This document shows positions 59,006 through 64,000 of a stretch of DNA of 64,000 nt, piece after piece. Below the pieces are notes generated by a model. That model was not told where the DNA came from and did not search any database. It worked only from the letters and a program-made list of their open reading frames with translations. This DNA comes from Tragulus kanchil. Its lineage: Eukaryota; Chordata; Mammalia; Artiodactyla; Tragulidae. A program made the position numbers and the translations under genes. Where the stretch lies: assembly GCA_022376925.1 (NCBI GenBank), contig JAIOJX010000002.1, forward strand, positions 37,224,501 to 37,288,500, in the 5' to 3' direction. Numbering within the stretch: the first letter of the stretch is position 1; every line of letters begins with the position of its first letter.

Positions 59006-61267
59006 ATACCTGGCCACCTCTCACCTGTCCTGCTGTTAAGTCTCATCTCAGACTGTTTTCTTTTTGAAGTTTCTTTGTTGTTTCTCCAAATGGGAGCCCG
59101 AAGTGGGGAGAGTAGCTCCCACCCCACTTTAGGGTACTGACGTCGGCCGCCTCCTCTCTCCTCGTCTTTTTTAAATGCCTTTTGGATGATGGGTTGATGG
59201 ATGAAAGAGGGTTCTCAAGCAGTGTATTTTAAAATGCCAAGTGAAGGGTCGACAGTCAAAACCGTAATTCCTCAGAGGAGGGAGAGGTGGCCCTGCAGGT
59301 GGGCTTTGCACAGGTGGGACCAGGGAACAGACAGGAGGAGGGAAGGTGCAGCGAAGGGTTTCGGCAGGGTTTAGGAGGCGGAAGTGTGCCTGGTGTCAGC
59401 CGCCTCCAAGAGGACCTGTCCAACTGGAGGGGTGCCTCACTGGGGCGTAGGGCCAGGTAAGACCGGAAAGGTACGCTGGGGCCTGCTCTGACCCACCCTG
59501 CTGCCAGCCGGAGGAATCTGCAGTCTGTGCTGGAGAAGGCATTGCAGGTTTTTGAATAATGGAGGGTGTTAGGAAAATGAAGTTGATGCAGAGTCCAGAA
59601 GGCAGAGACGAGCACACACCCCACAGAGAAGGGCAGACGCAGACCACAGGCTAGCGGCAGGATGCACACGCACCCAGGGGAGACCAAGGGTCCCAGAGAG
59701 ACGCACGTGTGCACTGGGGTGTTGTGTCTCCCTGTGACCGTGAATTACTGTCCGTAGTGCTACAGAGAGAGAGCAAGGGAGAGGCGGAGGGAGGAGCGCA
59801 CACTGGCTCAGACCCATGGAGGGGACAGACCCACGGATGACTCTGGGCACAGCCCCATGGCGGGTAGGGTGACAGAGACACAGCCAGAAGGTGGGAGCTG
59901 GGACAGGGCGGCCGGCGACAGACACCAGAAAACAGGTTTGGGAGACAGACCAGGAGGGAGTGGGTCACTCACTTGGGACAGGAGACCCATGCAGGTTGGA
60001 AGGACACACCCACAGAGGAAGAGAAGGTGCACACGCCAGGAGGGGAGAGGCAGACGTGAGGGCAGGGGACACACATCCCCGAACCCTGGAGGCACAGCAC
60101 CCCGCCCGTCCTGGGTCCCTGCTCCCACCAGGGGCTCCGGCGGGGCTGATGTGTGGGGTGCCCCCTGGGTTGTCCGGAGAGAATCTTTGAGCGGGAGCTG
60201 TCACTTGGCCGCTCAGGGGACCTGACCTGCCTGGCCACCCTTAGGTGACCGCTCCACACTTCCTCTTAGCCTCAGTTTCTCCCCCCAGCATAACATCCGG
60301 GTCGTTGCACCTGTCTGCCAAGGGTGAGAATAGGGTCCAGGAGCCTGCACTGGGGGTGCGCCCGGCCTCTAACCCTGGCACACAGCAGCCTGGGACCTGA
60401 GTGGGAGCGTCTCATTGTCCAGTCTTGGGTCCAGGTCTTGTTTGTCATGATATCACCCCTCTCCCCCCCACAGCGAGCACTCAGATGTCAACCCCTGAGC
60501 TGATACCATCCAGTCAGTATCTCAGTCCTGCTTCCCACCCACCCAGCACTCCTTGGGGGGTCCTCCCTGCCAGCTTGACTCCTGCCCCCACCATGTGCCA
60601 GACCCCTCGCCTCCCACACCCCAATCACCAGCCAGCCTCGCCCACCTCCCGCCTCCCTGGGCTGCTCTCGCCTCTCCCCGTGGTCCAGGGGGCAAGAGGG
60701 TTCCGTGGGGAGCATTTGCTCCTCTTCCCTTGCCAACAGGGTCCCACTGATGACTTCTTCAAGCCTCTTCACAGCCCCCTAGATGGTTTCTGAGCTCCTG
60801 TAAGCTCTGAGAGGCAATAAGGAGAAATTAAGTAACCAGGGACTGAGTGGGATGCCGCACCCCACAGCACCTGGTTCACACACGTGTGCACTGCTCTCGC
60901 TGCCTGACAGCCCTGTGGACTCGCGTCTGTGGAATCCTGCCTAACAGTGGTGACGGCAGTGCCCGTTCAGTCGTAGAACCAGGACCTCGAAGCAGCTAGG
61001 AGTCTATTAACAGACTAATGGTAATCTATGATGTGATTCATTTTGTCCATTTATTGAGTGATTTCCCCTTTATTTATCCTCTTAATATTTGATATAGAAT
61101 AGGCATATCTGTTTTGTGTTCTATTTAATACTAGCCTATTAATAGTTAATACTCGTAATAGAGAGTCCAATTAGAATTTATAATAATTAGGTAGCATTGC
61201 CCTAAGATCACTAAGAAGGCTGAGTCTATTCCATACCACCAACCTTATGGTATGAGGATTCCATAGA
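59006..61267 (+). other. presumed PLAG1 intron, GC-richer segment with degenerate repeats
   Basis: 59.25-60.9 kb is markedly more GC-rich than the surrounding intron. Between about 59580 and 60070 it is built of imperfectly repeated GACAGA/CACAGA, CCCATGGAGG and CCAGGAGGGAG motifs, like a decayed minisatellite. 61.0-61.2 kb returns to AT-rich DNA. Open frames of 100-150 codons here have no recognisable domain. Confidence 0.45.
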
Positions 61268-61480
61268 GCTTCCCAGGTGGCGCTAGTGGGAAAGAACCCC
61301 CCTGCCAGTGCAGAAGTCCTAAGAGACCCAGGTTTGGTCCCCGGGTCCAGAAGATCCCCTGGAGGAGGACATGGCAACCCACTCCAGTATTCCTGCCCGA
61401 AGAATCCCGTAGACAGAGGAGCCTGGCGAGCCACAGTTCATGGGGTCACAAAGAGGTGGACACGCCTGAGGAACCTCGCC
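61268..61480 (+). mobile_element. Bov-A/Bov-tA SINE
   Basis: Sense element GCTTCCCAGGTGGCGCTAGT to GGGTCACAAAGAGGTGGACA. A further head-only scrap (GGCTGCCCAGGTGGTGAAGA) follows at about 61501-61530. Confidence 0.88.
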
Positions 61481-62375
61481 AGCACTCAGCTCTGTGGTAT
61501 GGGCTGCCCAGGTGGTGAAGAATCCACCAGCCTTATTCTACCCCGAAACCCTTCTTCTCGGGTCCTGAGCAGCTCTGCTCTCCTGGCCACGGCTCACCGT
61601 CTCTCTTCCGGTCCTGTTGAAGATGGAGCTGTGTTCCCCCACTGGCTCTGTCTCTCCAGCCAGGGGGGACATTCAGCATTCTCCAGACCAGGCTGTGGGC
61701 AGCTGGACTCCAGCACCTCCCTCCCTCCCACCAGCCTCTCGGCTTCAGACCTCCTTGCTCAGACCTCAGCTCTTGAGGGTTCCACGTGCACGAGTCAATG
61801 CCTGCAGATGTCCTGTGCACAGGCCCACCCCGTTGCAGAGCCCGGCAGGTGCTCACCATCACCGCCCCCTCCCGCCGCAGTGCGATGCTCCCCTGGGCAC
61901 CAGTCCATCCACTCAGACTCGGGGCCCATCCACTGGGGGGCTCTGGGCCACTGTGTTGAGCCACCTCCCAGCCAGACTTAGTTCTCTGATCTTACTAGAC
62001 TGATTTATCCCCCACCCTTACTATAGTTCAAAGTAACCCAGCCATTGTATGACTGTGTGATTGTTTGGAAGTCTGAATCCTGAAATCCCTCTCTCAGAAT
62101 ATTTATTTCTAGAGAATAATTCACACAGTTGAAGGGCCGTGACTAATAAAGGTATTTAGCTGTTTCTGTTACCTTCACATCCTCTCAAGCTTCGAGCAGT
62201 AATGGCCGGGCTTCAGTAAAGCATGCAGAGCACCTGGTTGGCCTGTGACCCTGTGAACCCCTTCCTTCACAGAAGTTGTAAGAATCAGAAAGTGCGTGTA
62301 TATATTATAATTTCTCATTTCATCATCGTTGGCCAGGTTTTATTAAGCACCCATGGAGTTTGTACACAAGAGACA
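61481..62375 (+). other. presumed PLAG1 intron, nothing recognised
   Basis: GC-moderate to 61980, then AT-rich. The 234-codon frame starting at 61277 begins inside the SINE and is not a credible gene. Confidence 0.45.
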
Positions 62376-62532
62376 CTGATTCAGTCTCGGGGTGGGGAAG
62401 ATCCCCTTGGAGGAGGACATGGCAACCCACTCCAGTATTCTCGCCTAGAAAATCCCATGGACAGAGGAGCCTGGCGGGCTACCATGCGTGGGGCCACACA
62501 GAGTCAGACGCGGCTGAGCGACTGAGCACACA
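62376..62532 (+). mobile_element. Bov-A SINE, head truncated
   Basis: GGAAGATCCCCTTGGAGGAG, CAACCCACTCCAGTATTCTC, CATGGACAGAGGAGCCTGGC and GACGCGGCTGAGCGACTGAG; the tRNA-derived head is missing or replaced. Confidence 0.85.
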
Positions 62533-64000
62533 CTCAGCACATGGAGTTTGTAGTCCATCACATACAGGCTGACTGTGCAGGCTGAGTTTACTGCTGCCTC
62601 TGGAGATGTTTTGTAAAGCGTATCAGAGTATTTCAAAACCACTGAAAACTCAAGAGTGGAGAGAAGAGTGGAACATGGCCTCGTCTGCCCGTGACGAGTT
62701 TCACAGTGACCACCTCCGTGAGGGGTCCTCCTACCCACGCCCACCCCTGCCCCTGCCCACTGAGTCTATACAGAAGTAGTTCCCATCACTTGCTCGGGTC
62801 GGGTACGTATCTCCAAAATGGACAGACTCTTTTTAAAGGTGGGGTCACAGTGCAGCTATCACAGCCCAGGAGAACAGTGCGGCCTTCGTGTCGTCGGACG
62901 TGTTGTTAATGTTCCAGTCTTCACCGTTTTCAGCTTTTGAACAGTGTGTGTGACTCACACCCAGTAAGGCCTGTCTGCAGAGTCAGTTAATTGCTCTCTC
63001 AAGTCTATCTCAACCTATAGGTTACCTCTTTCTTTTTTCTCCCCCCTCCTTAAAATTTTCTTGAAGATAAAGTTAATTATTTTTTAAGAAACTAGTACAA
63101 CAAATGTGTTCTTGACTTGAAAAAAAATTTCTTGAAGAACCAGGGTTTTCTTGTTTGTTTTTTAATTTTTGGTTTGGTTTTGGTTTCATCCTGTAGAGTT
63201 TTTTTTTTTTTTTTTAATCAAGTCTGTATTTTTTTTTGACCGATAAATCTCTATTATTAATATGAAATATGTTTTACATGGATAAATGACCTTCCCAACT
63301 CAGACCAGTATAGAATCAGACCCATTTGTGTCAAGTTCAGCAGATCCTAGATTATAGAGCACAGGAGTCTGGGTTGGCTTTACATACAGAAATTCTTTTC
63401 CTCGCTAGGGGTTCGCTGGCTGTTGGTTGAGGAGGGTTGGAAGTGAAGTATCTGATTTTTGCTGTATAGGGTATGATTACAGAATCTCTATGCTCAGTCC
63501 TTTGCCAGTCCTCAAATACAGCAGCCCTTTCAGGTTTTAAGAGAAGAGTAAGCTCTGTAAACGGTTGTCCATATTCAGTGTCTTCAATTCCTTTCTTCCA
63601 TCCTCTCTTGAATCTGTTCTAATAACTTGTCAAAGTCCCCAGGGACCAGTGATAAATCCATACATCTCTATTTCACTAACTGCATCCCCTGCATTGGATA
63701 TTACACAATGTGCTTCATTTCATGTAAGAATCAGGCCTTCTGCCTACAAACACATTAGAGTCTCCTAGAAGAAGAGTGGGGAAAGGGGAACATGGGAGAC
63801 GTAGATTTTGAATGAAGAGCTATAAGTACTGAGAATGACCTCGATACTCGTGTAGTAAATCTAGATATGTGATGTCTTAGTGCTGGTGGATTGTGTCATT
63901 CACAGCATCCAAAGGGAGGTTCAGCGCTAACAGCCACCTCCTCCTAGTATAGTTTTCCTTTGAACTTATGTAATATTCGTGTAAACTGAATTGGGACCTT
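62533..64000 (+). other. presumed PLAG1 intron, nothing recognised
   Basis: Mixed composition with T-runs at about 63199-63217 and 63230-63237. No exon, RNA gene or clear repeat was recognised up to the window end. Confidence 0.45.

Noticed and set aside
61277..61981. 234-codon plus-strand frame
   Set aside because: The start is in a Bov-A SINE and the remainder shows no domain and no exon-like borders.
1..64000. True segmental duplication, gene amplification or an array-like repeat system as the cause of the 1.1 kb repeats
   Set aside because: The units are unrelated to one another, have similar length, sit at irregular spacing, break mid-element, and are nearly identical even at microsatellites while garbled at junctions. 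No shared terminal motif or target-site duplication marks them.
35190..64000. PLAG1 coding exons
   Set aside because: I looked for C2H2 zinc-finger-like frames (CX2C to HX3H spacing) on the plus strand and saw none. The coding exons must lie beyond the window if the PLAG1 assignment is right.

Overview
This is nuclear DNA from a ruminant, most likely a bovid. It is full of Bov-A/Bov-tA type SINEs, longer tRNA-Glu-derived (CHR-like) SINEs, LINE-1 pieces and old mammalian MIR/L2 fragments. There are no bacterial-style operons, and nearly all long open frames are chance frames in repeats or GC-rich DNA.

Only one protein-coding gene can be read completely: CHCHD7, on the minus strand. Its three coding exons (30575-30628, 27741-27839, 26676-26780) splice in frame into an 85-residue twin-CX9C protein of the mitochondrial intermembrane space. 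A candidate 5' untranslated exon ends at 34474. A dense CpG island (about 33.9-35.3 kb) follows. In mammals CHCHD7 lies head to head with PLAG1 and shares a bidirectional promoter with it, so the plus-strand GC-rich first exon ending in a consensus donor at 35189/35190 is inferred to be non-coding exon 1 of PLAG1. On that reading, 35.2-64 kb is PLAG1 intronic DNA; no PLAG1 coding exon lies in the window. The promoter carries a (CGG)9 run at 34982-35008, in the promoter where a CCG-repeat polymorphism has been reported as a candidate causal variant for cattle stature.

Layout: 1-26.6 kb is repeat-rich 3' flank of CHCHD7; 26.7-34.5 kb is CHCHD7; 34.5-35.0 kb is the shared promoter; 35.0-35.2 kb is the presumed PLAG1 exon 1; 35.2-64 kb is presumed PLAG1 intron. 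The intron includes a roughly 6.8 kb stretch (48.5-55.3 kb) built on one 5'-inverted LINE-1 invaded by a Tigger-type DNA transposon and two SINEs.

The most striking feature is not biological. Fifteen separate direct tandem duplications of about 1.08-1.22 kb run through the window. Copies are nearly identical, differ mainly by homopolymer indels, and often meet at a short scrambled patch that resembles a noisy version of the flanking sequence. They ignore gene and repeat boundaries. I read them as overlapping contig or read ends joined without merging. If so, about 17 kb is false and the true locus is about 47 kb. One duplication copies CHCHD7 coding exon 2, which would mislead gene prediction. 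I found no new biological system here.
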